Origin: Berberis thunbergii
Lineage: Eukaryota; Streptophyta; Magnoliopsida; Ranunculales; Berberidaceae
Length of the DNA: 64,000 bases
Assembly (NCBI GenBank): GCA_003290165.1
Contig: QNQO01000549.1
Span: 1 to 64,000 of the forward strand
Reading direction: 5' to 3'
The notes below the pieces were generated by a model that ran no database searches, was not told the origin of the DNA, and was given only the letters and a program-made list of their open reading frames with translations. Numbering within the stretch: position 1 is the first letter of the stretch; every line of letters begins with the position of its first letter. The translations under genes were made by a program, and so were the position numbers. Positions 10,986-23,692 of the stretch are shown here, in pieces.

Positions 10986-13900
10986 TCACATATCCTTCTC
11001 AAGCATGGCCCTAACCCTCATAGGGAGGCCATAGAGCCGTATGAACCCAGCAGCATTAGCTTGATTATAGATTTCCCCATTTTCAAATGAAGATATATCT
11101 TCTCTGTACAAGCTATATGGGCTTGTCCGGCCTGTTGGAATAACGGATCCTTTATACAGTTTAAGAGTCACTGTTCCAGTTGTGGTCTTAGTAATATGGT
11201 CCATGAATTTGTCAATAGACTCTCGGAGTGGGTGAAACCACTTCCCTGCATATACCAACTCAGCATATTGAATGGCAAGCGAGTCCTTCAACTGCATGGA
11301 CTCGCGATCAATTGTCAGAGACTCAAGCTCTTGAACAGCTACGAACAAGATTGTACCACCTGGGGTTTCATACACTCCACGGCTTTTCATTCCAACAAGT
11401 CTGTTTTCAACCATGTCAATACGGCCTATGCCATGTCTTCCACCAACTTCATTAAGAACCGAGAGGAGTGCAGCTGGAGAGAGCTTTTTCTTACTTATCG
11501 AAACAGGGACACCAGACTCTATTCCAATGGTTAAGTATCTGCTTGAGTCAACATTGATATTGAATTAGATCTGTGCTAAAGGAACGAGTGAATACATTAG
11601 TTTAAAAAGAAATAGCTTACTCGGGTTCATTAGGTGCATCTTGTGGGTCAAGAGACATCATGTACATGTCTTTTTTTGGCTCATTAGCAGGGTCTTCCAA
11701 AATGTCTCCCTGCACATCGTGAACACAAATCCATTCACTTCACAAGAAAGCTCTCAAAATAACCAGTTTTAAACAAAATGTTCAACTCAAATTTCATTTC
11801 AAGTTTTTTTTTTTTTTTTTGGATCAATCAAACACAAAAATATATTACACATGAAGGAAATTCCAAATTGAACTGCTATCTGAATAAAAAATACAGACAT
11901 GAAATTTTGTAGCAGTTATTATTCCCCAAGTACAACTCCAGTACTAGACGAGCTTTGATGGATGTCATTACATATGAGGGCAACATCCCCAAGTATTAAT
12001 GATTACTACCCCAAGTATAAATTACGATGGTCCTAACATGTGAAGCTCAATCACATCTTTGACGGATTCAGGTAAAGATAAAGAAACCTATATGAAGCTA
12101 GATACACTTCAAACCTATGTACACAAGGAGTTTGAAACGACCACAAATACAGGAACACTCGTGTACATTACTATATATGCAGAACTACCTCATGTCTATA
12201 TACATATGGAACTCATGTTGTCAAGTAAATCAACATTTTTATACATGTGCTACTAACTTTTAACATTTATAAAAACGAACCTCTATTCGACATGAAAAAT
12301 TGATTGATCTAGGCAACATGGAGTGTCCAAGAATGATAACTAAGTGTCCCTGTTTTATAGCTTCACACCACAACATTATCAGATTATATTTTGTCTTTGA
12401 CAAGTACCTGTCAAGATTGATTCACTGGATCTAGGTATATTTAGGGCTGGACCAAGCATCCATGGGGTCGCGAAGACTAAAAGGTCTTGAGATTTTTTAT
12501 GTTGAAACCAATAACTCGGGTTCTTGAAAATATATTTGGCTCCGAAAGGATACTTGAGCATCTCGAAAGTGTCTTAATTGAATAGAAATGAAAAAGAAGA
12601 ACTACCTCATGGCTAAGATGCCATAAATTCCGATCTCTACTGTAGATAGATTTCTTTGTCACTGGGACAGGTACATTATGTCTCTTTGCATACTCAATAG
12701 CATCTTCTCGGCCTGTGATATCCCATTCCCTCCATGGTGCCACAACTTTGAGGTCAGGATTTAAAGCATAGAAAGCAAGCTCAAAGCGAACCTGCAACAA
12801 AATATCATGATTCATGAGTAACAATTTTGCTTAAACAAAGAAGAGGCTGCAAACAACTCCGCCTGTGGCAACAGCCGATCCCAAGCCCGAATAAAGGAGG
12901 AGGGTTGGTGTTAGGCTTATGACAGCCAACTGTAAAAAAAAACCTGTCACATCCCTTTTCATGAAATTTGATTAAAAAAATTAATGCGGAAAGATTGGGC
13001 GTCTCCCGCTATAAGCGACGCGCCACACCTACGCTCGGGTGTAGTGACAAATGAGCAAGGCATGCTGCAGCGGCGCCCGACTGTAGTGTTAAATAGGCAA
13101 GGGTTCTCGCACCATTCTGGACGGAGGTGGGTAAATAAACTAATCCATGTTAGAGGTAGAGTTATAGTTATTAGGTTAACCTCTTGGAACATACGAACCT
13201 TGACGGGTAAGTCAATAGAATTAATGGATGTCCTGCGTAGGAGGAAGGTAAACATAGTTTGTCTCCAAGAGACAAAGTGGAAGGGGAACAAAGCTAAAGA
13301 TTTAGGAAAGTTCAAACTCTTCTATTCTGGTAAAGATGATATTAGGAACGGATGAGAATAATGGTAGATAAAGTTTTTAAGGATGCAGTAGTCGATGTTA
13401 AGAGGTTTGGGGATAGAATCATAAGTATTAAATTAGCTTTAGACCTAGAGATAGTGCATGTTATTAGTGTTTTTCTAAGCGAGGATTTGAATGGCCATGT
13501 CGGTAAGGATAGAGTTAGGTATAAGAAGGTACATGGAGGTCAAGGCTTTGGGGATCGAAACACTATGGAAATTTCTATTTTAGATTTTGCTTTAGCTAAG
13601 GATTTTGGGATCGTGAATACTTTTTATAAGAGGGAAGATCACTTGGTGACCTTTGCGAATAGGCGCAATAGAAGTCAAATTGATTATTTTTTTGTTAGGA
13701 GACACGATTTAGATAGGTGTAAAAATTATAAGGTTATACCAGGAGAGTGTCTGACAAACCAACATATGTTGTTAGTCCTCGATTTTTGGCTTAAGAGTAG
13801 GGGTCGTATTGCTAAACAGCGTGTTAGACCGAGAATTAAGAAGTGAACCTTACAGGGAGATGTGTCAAAAATTTAGAAAAACAAAATTTGGTGGCCAGTC

Positions 13901-16900
13901 AATTTCATGGGGTTGGGAGAATCTATAACCAAAGGATAGGACTAGTAACGCGAATCTTTTTGAATATTTGGAAAATTGAATAAGAAGATGTGCGAAGGAA
14001 GAGTTAGGAGAAACCAAAAGAGAAGGCGTATATGATAAGGAGACATGGTGGTGGAACGCTGATGTGCAACAAACCATTGCGGAAAAGAAAAGATGCTTTA
14101 AGAAGTGGTAAAAAGATAGATGCCTAGAGTCTTATAAGTTTTATAAGCAAGCTAAGAAATTGAATAGTAAAGCAGTAGAGGAAGCTAAGAAGTGAGTATA
14201 TGATGATCTGTATAATAGGCTAGGTACAAAGGAATGAGAAAAAAATATTTTCAAGATAGCTAAAGCTAGAAAACGAAAAACTAGGGACTTGAGTCATCTT
14301 AAGTGTATTAAGCATGAGTATGGAAGAGTTTTAATGCAAGATAAAGCTATTTTAGATAGATGAAAAAATTACTTTTAGAACCTACACAATGGAACACATG
14401 TAGGGGAGTTAAACTTGGAGGGGTATGCTTTATAGGAAGGGAAACATCGCGTGTTCCATCGCAGAGTTAGTGTTACAGAAGTCGGAAAAACTTTAAAAAG
14501 AATGAAGACATAGAAGGCAGTTGGACAGGATTATATACCAATTGAAGCTTGGAAATCTCTTGGAGAAGTTGGGATTCAATGACCAACTAAGCTCTTTAAT
14601 AGGATTTTGGAAACTAGAAAAATGTCAGATTCATGGAGACACAACATTGTGGTACCAATTTATAAGAACTAAGGGGATATTTAGAATTGCTCGAACTATA
14701 GAAGGATAAAACTTATGAGTCATACAATGAAATTTTGGGAGAGAGTTATAAAACGAAGAATTAGGAGTTTAACCATGGTTTCAGATAATCAATTTAGATT
14801 TATGCCGGGTAAGTCTACTACGGAGGCCATCTTCCTACTTAGGCAAATTATAGAAAAATATCGAGAGAAACATAATAGTTTGCATATGATTTTTATTGAT
14901 CTGGAGAAAGCTTACGATAGGGTTATCAGGGAGTTAATTTGGTGGGTACTTGAAAGGAAGAAAATGTCTCCATGTTATGTCGATATCATTAAGGATATGT
15001 ATGAAGGGATTGTAACAAGTGTTCGCTCAGTGGATTGAATGTCCAGTGTCAGTAGGACTACATCAAGGGTCAGTCTTTAGTCCATATCTCTTTGCTTTGG
15101 TCATGGATGAGTTAACGAGACATCTGCAAGAAGATGTACCTTGGTGCATGTTATTTACAGATGATATTGTCTTAATTAATGAGACTAGTGAAGGTTTAGG
15201 TCAGAAATTAGATAGGTGGCTGGAAGCTTCAGAGTAAGGATTTTAGAATTAGTCGTTCGAAGACGGTGTATCTAGTGTGCAATTTTGGTTGTGAATCACG
15301 AGGAGTAATGCAAAATGTTGGGTTACTACGGGACAACATACGCATAGGATGACAGTAGCAGAAATGTGTATGTTAAGGTGGGTGTGTGGTAAAACCCGTA
15401 AGAATAAAATTAGGAATGAAAGAATTATGAGACACTTAGGTGTAGCGCTCATAGAGGACAAAATTATAGAAAGACATTTAACTTGGTTTGATCACGTGCG
15501 GAGGAGACCAAACACGACGCCAATTATAAAATGTTTAAATTGGCAAGTTAATGGAAGGTGTAAACGGATGAGACGACCATTGAAAACTTGGATGAAGGCG
15601 ATGAATGAAGACATCATTGAGCTTGGATTAGGCGAGGATATGTGGGAATACCGCATTGCTTGGAAAACCAAAATTCATGTAGCCGACCCTAAAAATATCG
15701 GAAATGGGGTTTGATGATTATAAAAGAAGAAGCTGCAAACAAATTCATCACAGCAAATCATACGACACATACTTGATCATTTCCCTTCCCTGTACACCCA
15801 TGTGATACAGCATCCGCTCCAACTTCTTTGGCAACATCAACCATAGCCTGTTGTCAGAAAAAGAACGTGATTAAACCATTGTTTATACTTTCTGATCAGA
15901 TTGTTATAGGCTAATGAGGAGCATTTGTATAAGAAGGGGTCAAAGTAGCATTTCTTTACATGATTAAGTTTTGATGATAATAAGGATAATAAAGTAAGCT
16001 GGAGGCATAAGAAGTGCAAGATGGTTGCATTTAGCAAAACAAGCATGCATGTCGTCAATTTGAAGGCAGAATAACCAGTAACCTGTAGCTCATATTATCA
16101 GCATTTTGCATTGACCTATTGGGTATAATTCAAGCTTGCTTGTATCAAGAGAAAGAGAGAGAGAGTACAACAATGTTAGCTAATTGGCACTTGTAACCAT
16201 GATAGGATTGAAGTTTTGATAAAAAAAAATTAAAAAGGAGAGAACACCCCCTGCAAGGCATACATAGTCAATCATGCTTCTTTCAAGACACGTTTCCATA
16301 CACATTCAAAAACAAAACAAGCAATATAATGGAAAAATAGCTAAATAAACCAATCAATAGAGATGATAAAAGTGCACGGCACAAAAGAAGTGGACATTTC
16401 AGAATCCTACTTAGAAGCTTCCCGCAGTTCCTAATGCTTAGTGTCAATTGTTTCATCTACCCTTGATGAGAATGCAAGTGTAACTCGGATGAAGCAATTC
16501 TTGTCAAGCAGTAAAGGCAGGGGTACTTGTGGTAGATTCGGAGGTTTCAAGTAATGGAGGCCAGCGTAGTTCACATGATGAATATGAACACTGTAGATGT
16601 ACCAGTCATATCATTGGTGTTCTGCATGTCAAGGTGGTTATGGTGACAATCATGGTTTTTATTAAATGCAACATTGTGATCAGACTAGACAGAATGAAGC
16701 GACCTGTTAGTCATTACCCAGTTTGGGAATACCAATGAAAAGAGACCTAAAAGTCATATGACAGTTACCATTCAGGCATTAAACTACTAACAAGCATAGG
16801 ATGCAATTTCAGATTTTAGTGTAAGAATCGGAAACCAGGTATTGGAGGAGCTTTGATGAATTATTTGTCGTTCCTGTACATGAATCAAGGAATCGAGATC

Positions 16901-19900
16901 ATCTACTCCCGGGTGTAAAGTTTTCAACATTTACACCATAAAGGAATTAAACCCAGACCCGTCCATGTATTATATAGAATATCAAATTAGTACCTAAAAA
17001 GTGGTTATAACATGTTTTTTTTTCTTAGGGTGTAGAGTTCAAATCTCTACACCCGGGTGTAGACGATCTGAGTTCGTCTCTGAAAATGTCTTCTAGACAT
17101 TAATATAGCAAACAATATGGCAACAGAAGAAAATTTTCTATTGATTTTATTTTTTAAAAGTTTGGCAACATATTCAACATACTTGTTTTACTTTGAAGGA
17201 CATGCAAGAACGTAACCCTGTCATATGTTCCATACATCAAAATAAATAGATATTACCTAAACAATACATATCTTTTGTGAAGGTATAAAAAATACAAAAA
17301 AAAACACCTTATTAACAACATTCCACCTGAGGGCTTCTTGGGCAAAAGTAGCTTACAGTGTCAGTAACTATCAGTACAGGCCATTATCAATTAAAGAACA
17401 TAATCATTTTTATCGCCATATTCTCTATAGAATTTTGAACTACTATTGAAATGGGTCTTTATTAGACACAATAAGTAGAATTATTTTGAGAGTTTGAGCA
17501 TAAATGATTATTGCTTCCTTGGAAGGAAGAATTGCACAAGGAAACTCTCACTTCTAAAGAAATATCACTAAAGAAGGTTACGAAAGAACACCTTAGCAAT
17601 AACAGGGCGTGCCATTGAAGTTCCCAGTAAGTACTTCCTCTCATAAATAGCACCAGCTCGTACACAGGGAAATACATAATCTTTGACAAATTCCTCCTTC
17701 AAATCTTTAACAACTAACTGGCTAGCCCCACTAGCCTTTGCCTTTGCTTCCAGACCTTCCAATTCTTGTATCCCCTACAAAAATTGAGATTTTGTAGCAA
17801 CTCTTTAGTACAACGGCTAAACATTACCATATAGTTTTTTTTCAGATATAAAATAAGCTCGAAGAATAGTATCAATATTCACCACATACTTGACCAACAT
17901 CTGCGGTGAAGCACACAACTTCACAATCATAGTTCTCCCTACAATAAGCAAAAGATGGAATCATGTGAGAACATGAAAATAACCACACACACACACACAA
18001 AAATGAAGTGATGTATGTAGTATGGCGATTTTCATTTATGTGTGGGTGTGTGCATGTATGTCACAGAGAAAGAACTTTTTGGCTATGGACAGAGAGCTCG
18101 CTCATGTTCTCAATCCACCATGAACCTATGAAGAAAACACATAACCAACAATAAAACATAAATGAAAGAAGAGATGTACCTCAGCCATGGCACGATAACA
18201 GATGTATCCAAGCCACCACTATATGCTAAAACAACTTTATTCAATTTTCCACGCAGTCCTCCACTCTTTGGAGACTTAGAAATTTCAGTTTCATTTTCAC
18301 TTCCCAATATTGCTTGAATGGCTGTACATACAAGTTAATATTATTGCAATATCACAAATTATAATTAATGCACATGGTCTCTTTAGATTGTTCTGCCAAA
18401 AATGGATCCATCTAACTAGTTAAGAACATGACTATTTTTCCATTCTTTAAGTAAACTAACTGGATGGAAAAGTGATAATTCAAAAAAGTAGGTGAGGGGT
18501 GTCCTTCATCTTTACTACTAAAACCAGAAGTAAGTACCCCCTTAAAGTATTAATGTATTATAGAGTCAAAAAGGTAAATTATGTTCACAACATTAAATTC
18601 AAAAAAAAAAAAAAAACATTAATAAAAAAACATCTTCCCTTCATATGAGAGTGAGATCGCAATAGAGAGTGTGATCGACTCTTTGTCTTCTTCCCTTCTT
18701 CTCTCGTTCACTGTCAAACGGCGAGGTCTGGTCCTCTATCGATTGACAATGACGAGCTCTTGTCCTTCTTCTTTCCAATGAGTCTAGGGTTCTGGTATAA
18801 TCGAGAATTAAATGAGTGATTTTTTTATGTATTAGAACTAAACATTAAAACGGTGTTATTGAAAAAAAATGTTATCTCAATAACGGCCATATAACGTCGT
18901 TATATCAAAGTTGTGATACTATAACGTGGTAATGACATAACGTAACGGCTCACCCCCGTTGAGCGTTATATCGGCGTTATAACATTGTTTTAACTGCACA
19001 ACATTTAGCTGTCACTCAATCCCATTTAGTAGATACCAATGGTGGAGATTAAAACATCTCAAACCAAACAGATTAGATTAAAACATCTACATGACAAAAA
19101 ATCCAACATTGCAAATTAAATATGGTTTGAAATCAAAACCAACATTATTAAACCATCTTCGTGTCTCTCTAACACCCACCCAAATGACGCCTCTCTCGCC
19201 AAATGGCACGCATGACCTGAAAGTTAAAAGCCTGATTTGGTTATTTATAACACTAATCAGCAGATTTGGTTTTCAAAAACACGAAGTTCGCTATAATCGA
19301 AACACATCAACAATTTTGATAAGAGGTTTTGGATTTCCCAATTGTTCTCTTAAAGGTTTTTCTCGTATTTTATCTTCAAGTTTTTATTTTTTTTTTATTT
19401 TTTTTTATCGAGGGGCTACCTTTATGGAATGAATCTTCTTCAGGCTTCGACTAGCTTTGAGAAAATCTTCTCATTCTCTTCGGCCTTTGAAGCTTTTCTT
19501 CAAGGGTTTTGATCGGTCTCTATTAGTTGTTTCAATAAAAAGGGTTCTATTCAGGCTTCTTCAACAGTAATCAACGGGTTTCTTGGTTACGTTCTTATAG
19601 TCTTTCAATTTGGGAATCACTTAACTCCACTCCAGTCAAACTAGAGGAAACACTTAACTTTGAGTCCTCTCAAACCCAAGGAAATATTGTCCTCCTTCAA
19701 GATTCAGATAACACTCTTTATCGCCATCCTCCTCCTTGCAGGGATGTCAACCAACGAAAAATGAATAGTCGCAATGCCTCCCTGGATCACATCACATCGT
19801 AGGTGGGGCAACACCAAAACATTCAGGATGAGACCTTATGCTTTTCTTTCTAATCTTCACAACATGCCAACTAGTGTGCCTGCTTCTCTAAGAGAAACCA

Positions 19901-22169
19901 CTAGGTTTTCTCAACTAATAAACCAATCAAAATATAATCAACAGAAGAATGTGGTACCCATTGAAACACGTCTCTCATTTCATCTAAAGTAGCCCCTTCC
20001 ACACAGTTCATAATTCCGTAGATTGGTTTAAAGCACACACCATTGCCTCATTATTGTGGAACAAAAGGAAGAGAAAAGTAAAGAAAAGTGGCGGATTTTT
20101 ATAGATGAAGAATGATTCAGTCAAGACTTACGTTAGTAAGGTAATTAGGATTTGTATCGGTCAATAACAACCTCTTAACATCATCTTAGAAAATGAGAAT
20201 GTCAAGTATTTGAAAATTTACAAGTTTTTATCCTTTTGGATTGCATGTGGTTTAGGTCTTTGATCCAATCACACTCTTTGTTTACACACAATACCAAACC
20301 ATTGTCTTGAATGTTGAAAGAGTAACTGCCTGTATAATTATGTTTTCAAATATTTAATTGTTGTTTTGCCTCATGACTTGCGGAGTATATTCATACATAT
20401 TTACAGTGAGCGATGTTTTAAAAAGCCAATTCATGTGTATGCATCAATGCGCACATTGATGCGAAGCAACTAAAAATCGCTTCAGTGCATATGAGTTGAA
20501 TGTTGGCTATAATGCGCACGATGATTGTTCTTATTTTTTAACACTTCAACTAATATTATGATTGGTTCATATTATCTTTTCATTGATGATTGGTTCATGT
20601 TATTTTTCATTGTTTCATATTTTTTCAATTTGATTATGTTTTTTTTTCAACAATTTTCTTTTTTCTAAAATGTCGAGGCGTACACCTTGTTACGCATCAA
20701 TGCATTTACTTCAATGCTGGAAAACTCTTTTTAAAACATTGACAGTGGGTATTCATAATTAATATTATTTTAGGCTTATGTTGGAATTTTAGTACAAGGT
20801 AAGATTTGGTTTGTATTTCATTTATTCACCACAAAAAAAAAATTATGCATCTTAAAAGGAAAACATTTTTTATACTTTATTCAATTTGCCTAGTTGGCAA
20901 GATTATGTTTTTGAGGTTTTGCAAATATGCAACTATTCCAATGTCAAAAGGGAAGAGGCAAAGAACTATCTCTAGGAAGGCCTGCCATTTAAGGTTTTTT
21001 TTTGGTGCGTTCATTTAATCAGACTGCTTCAGCAAATTTTTGCCATGAATGGCAAAACTATATTGTCAGTCACAAACCAAGGATCTTTAACTTACAAATC
21101 AACTGCCTAATTATTTATGAGTATAGAAAGTGAATGTACAACCCTATATATCGTTTTGGATGGTATTTTTATGGGTTTCGTTTTCAGCTAATGGAAGTCT
21201 CTCCCACTAACATCCATATCGAAGTTGGAGATTCGATGAAAGTGTTGAAGATAAAGAATTTCATAAGCTTGTGTACAACTGATATTTTAACATCATATGA
21301 TTAGCTAGCGCATTTGGAATAATTCTACCCAATGTTTTGTTTTCATTTACAAATAAGGAATTAAAGCGGACTAGGGAGTGCATCACCGTGCTTGAAAGCT
21401 AGTTACAATAAATCGTAAGTTAGTACTTCAGACAGAGCCAAAGATCGTGTACTTATCTTTTGCAGTGGATTTTCAATACAATTAAAAGGTGTTGAGTTTG
21501 GTTTGTATGCAAGGAGGTAGAAATTTCCCTTATTCGGTGCTATTTTCCACCCTCCTTCAAGTAATTAACTTTGGTTTATACTGCATTTCCGTTTGCTAAT
21601 TGGTGGCTGTTGCTTAGAGCTGAACAAATTCGTATTTGAGAAGATTGCATATGGGCACAAAGAACACTGATGGTTTTATGCTTCTTCTTCTTTTTTCTTT
21701 TTTTTTCACTAGATGGACTCCTACCCATCGTGTAAACAATTACCAATGATTGTAAATCTTCGATGACAAGTACAGCAACTAGCAAGTAACGGATTTTAAC
21801 TACAACCCAACAATCTAAAAACAAGAAGAATCAACCCGCAGCCTACCTCGGTCAGGAGAAGCTCGAACAATCCCTGTATTGTGCTGAATCCTTGCTCCCA
21901 GCTAATATGTTAATCGCATAATCAGCTTATCGGAAAGATAAAACATGCTTTTTTGAGATGAACAATATAAACTGACCTTCATGGACAAATGGATATTTTT
22001 GCCATACAAACGTGTTGATGCTGCAATTGAACACAAAAACAACCATTTACATGAGAAATAAAACAATGGGTTTCTAATATTTTGGCGTAAATTCGATGCG
22101 AAGAAGCTTACAGGTATTGTAGATCGGATTGGCGGAACAGCAAGAGGAAATGGCTTGTAAATTAACCAT
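10986..22169 (-). CDS. Argininosuccinate synthase, plastid-targeted, ten exons
   Basis: Catalyses ATP-dependent joining of citrulline and aspartate, the penultimate step of arginine synthesis, in the plastid. Exons on the minus strand: 22112-22169, 21977-22020, 21847-21901, 18180-18321, 17890-17938, 17592-17774, 15773-15847, 12606-12791, 11621-11709, 10986-11538. Together they are 1434 nt, 477 aa plus TGA, and every junction agrees in phase. Residues 1-53 form a Ser-rich transit peptide ([13 protein letters not shown]). The ATP-pyrophosphatase loop AYSGGLDTS is at 85-93, [11 protein letters not shown] at 167-177, and the second signature GCTGKGNDQ at 194-202 continues as VRFE across an intron. 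Length is close to the roughly 490 aa of plant enzymes. Intron 3 (18322-21846) contains the left edge of the duplicated unit. Another intron holds an RTE element. Upstream copies 3 and 4 carry spare first exons and might act as alternative promoters. Confidence 0.95.
12856..15728 (+). mobile_element. RTE-clade non-LTR retrotransposon (decayed) in an ASS intron
   Basis: The endonuclease region starts around 13160 ([20 protein letters not shown], then [10 protein letters not shown]). The reverse transcriptase follows ([29 protein letters not shown] near 14890-14925, [20 protein letters not shown] near 15058). The catalytic motif reads FTDD near 15160. The C-terminal part ([29 protein letters not shown]) ends at a TGA near 15714. 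Several stops and frameshifts split the coding region, so it is dead. Direct repeats AAGAGGCTGCAAACAA (about 12840-12855) and AAGAAGCTGCAAACAA (about 15729-15744) look like a 16-bp target-site duplication with one difference. The 3' end is the simple TTGATGATTATAA typical of RTE. It lies antisense to ASS, between the exons at 12606-12791 and 15773-15847. Confidence 0.9.
16888..17076. mobile_element. Short inverted-repeat element in an ASS intron
   Basis: The ends carry CGAGATCATCTACTCCCGGG and its imperfect complement CCCGGGTGTAGACGATCTGAG, giving an inverted repeat around a 150-bp core. An additional palindrome (TACACCCGGGTGTA) sits at the right end. MITE-like; no clear target duplication. 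The rest of this intron (15848-17591) shows nothing else that I recognise. Confidence 0.45.
18835..19000. mobile_element. Possible hAT-type MITE rich in TAACG
   Basis: The ends resemble each other in inverse orientation: TAAAACGGTGTTAT on the left and the complement of ATAACATTGTTTTA on the right. The interior repeats ATAACG/CGTTAT. This end sequence resembles the ATGTTTTAAAA ends of the element at 20411-20741. No convincing target duplication was found. Confidence 0.35.
19001..20400. other. Long ASS intron 3 interior, unassigned
   Basis: This part of intron 3 has several open stretches on the plus strand, such as 19091-19432 and 19774-19992. A segment near 19600-19790 has protein-like composition ([16 protein letters not shown], then [15 protein letters not shown]). 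I do not recognise a family. It could be the remains of a retrotransposon ORF1. No RNA gene or splice-supported exon was seen. Confidence 0.3.
20411..20741. mobile_element. hAT-like non-autonomous element at the duplication edge
   Basis: Left end CGATGTTTTAAAAAGCC and the complement of the right end CAATGTTTTAAAAAGAG form terminal inverted repeats. The flanks ACAGTGAG (20403-20410) and ACAGTGGG (20742-20749) are 8-bp direct repeats with one difference, the size expected for hAT. Its right end recurs at positions 1-8 of the window, so the element was already present when the unit was duplicated. No transposase is visible in 331 bp. Confidence 0.65.
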
Positions 22170-22920
22170 GTCGAGCTATCAATGTGGACAGAAAGATTAT
22201 AAGAGTGGGTTCTCTCTGCTCTATATCTCTCTGGATCGCAACAAATTCCCAAGACCAAAGAGTGAAGTGTTGTTGCAGAAGAGAAGAGAAGAGAAGGGCA
22301 TAACCTAGTTAGGGTTTTGAAAATTCTAAATGTCGAGGAAGTGGGCGAGGAAGTGAGCGAGGAGAGGGAGGTGGCGGGGTGGGAACCGTTCACCTCCCTC
22401 GGGATGCGTGCCATTTATTTTTGGGCGCGCATCTCGAGGGAGGTGAACGGTTCCCAACCCGCCACCTCCCTCCCCTCGCTCATTTCCTCGCTCGTTTCCT
22501 CGCCATGTAGAACTGCTCTTAGGGTTTGAACCAATGACGGTGATTTTGTTTTGAGCAATTCTAGATGTCGAGGAAATGGGCGAGGGAGGGTGGGTCGCAC
22601 GCGCAGAGCTGACGTGGTAACAAAAAAATATATATATATTTGGGGGGAAATCGAAATTTTTTGGGAGAAGGAGGGAACAGAGCTCCCTCCCCATTTTCTT
22701 CCTCTCGCTCTCCCCATTTGCTTCCTCTCGGCAGGTCTCCCCCTCCCTCTCCTCCAAACGAAGCTCTCTCTCTCCCTCTCCACCTTCATTGTCATCGACT
22801 CAAACGAATGAGAAGAGAAGAAGGTCAAACGAAGCCAGAGAAAAAGAAGGAGAAGAGAATAAGAGCCAGAGAAGAAGTTCATCCTCGTCCCTTCCCTCTC
22901 GCAAAAGCTATGGTAAGTCT
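22170..22920. promoter_or_regulatory. Divergent promoter region between ASS and the DUF3007-like leader
   Basis: The ASS start codon (minus, 22169) and the CT-rich, purine-rich leader of the plus-strand DUF3007-like transcript (about 22660-22910, ending in a GTAAGT donor near 22913) face away from each other across about 500 bp. A foldback element occupies 22318-22518. A second arm-like sequence starts near 22552 (GAGCAATTCTAGATGTCGAG). ACGTGG occurs near 22612, a G-box-like core. The assignment of a shared promoter is inference from orientation and distance. Confidence 0.4.
22318..22518. mobile_element. Foldback (Mutator-like) MITE, copy 2
   Basis: Paralogue of the element at 1581-1769, in the same site, flanked by TTAGGGTTT at 22309-22317 and 22519-22527. 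It is 201 bp, about 12 bp longer than copy 1, partly from an extra CTCGTTTCCTCG repeat near the right arm. Insertion therefore predates the copy 1/copy 2 duplication. Confidence 0.8.
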
Positions 22921-23071
22921 CCCCTTCATTTATAAATATAGGGTTTCTTATTTTAGATCTAGGGTTTCTTTTCGATTTTTTTTCAAGAGGTTTCTATTTT
23001 TTTGGGATGTTTTAAGGTCCGATGTTTGTAATCATGTTTTTATTGTGTAATCATCCCCTGATGGTGGTAAA

Positions 23072-23511
23072 TAGGGCTGAAAACCGAACCATCGGTTCAG
23101 TTTTTCACCTAAACCATGAACCGAACCGACCCAGGTCGGTTTTAAAATTTTCAAACCGAAACCGAACCGACCATTAACAAAACCGATCCGAAACCGAACC
23201 GATTCTAATTTATGCAAACCGTAACCGAACCGACTAAAATCGAACCAAAACCGAAATAAAATCGAACCGAACCGACTATTTTAAACATATTATATTATTT
23301 ATATATAAAATATATATTATTTATTATATATTCGGTCGGTTCGGTTTGGTCGGTTAAAATCACATAGAAACCGAAAATCGAACCGACCACTTCGGTTTAA
23401 AATTTTTTAAAATCGAAACCGATCCGAACCGAATTTAAACAGAATCAATCGGTTCTGTTTTGATCGTTTCGGACGGTTTAGTCGGTTTGATCGGTTTTTT
23501 GTTCAGCCCTA
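23072..23511. mobile_element. hAT-like element with CCGAACC/GGTTCGG repeats, copy 2 only
   Basis: A 440-bp insertion with ends TAGGGCTGAA and TTCAGCCCTA, an exact 10-bp inverted repeat. The body consists of degenerate AACCGAACCG repeats on the left and CGGTTCGGTT repeats on the right, with an AT-rich centre. The flanks are identical 8-bp direct repeats GTGGTAAA (23064-23071 and 23512-23519). Copy 1 has a single GTGGTAAA at the corresponding place and no insert. No transposase is present, so it is non-autonomous. It lies just upstream of a possible DUF3007-like leader exon. Confidence 0.88.
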
Positions 23512-23692
23512 GTGGTAAAAATGACTCCAAGGTTTCTGATCAGAAGAGTGCATGTATAATAAGAAACTAATTATGCTTGAACTTATCTTACTCCTTTGGC
23601 TTTGTAACCCATAGTAAAATCTACGCCCTGGTTGGCTTGACTCAAATTACAACTTGTTACAAAAATATGAGCAAGTTTTTTGAAATGTATAG

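Noticed and set aside
12984..13355. Plus-strand open frame treated as an independent gene
   Set aside because: It is the start of the RTE endonuclease, interrupted shortly after, inside a transposon with target duplications.
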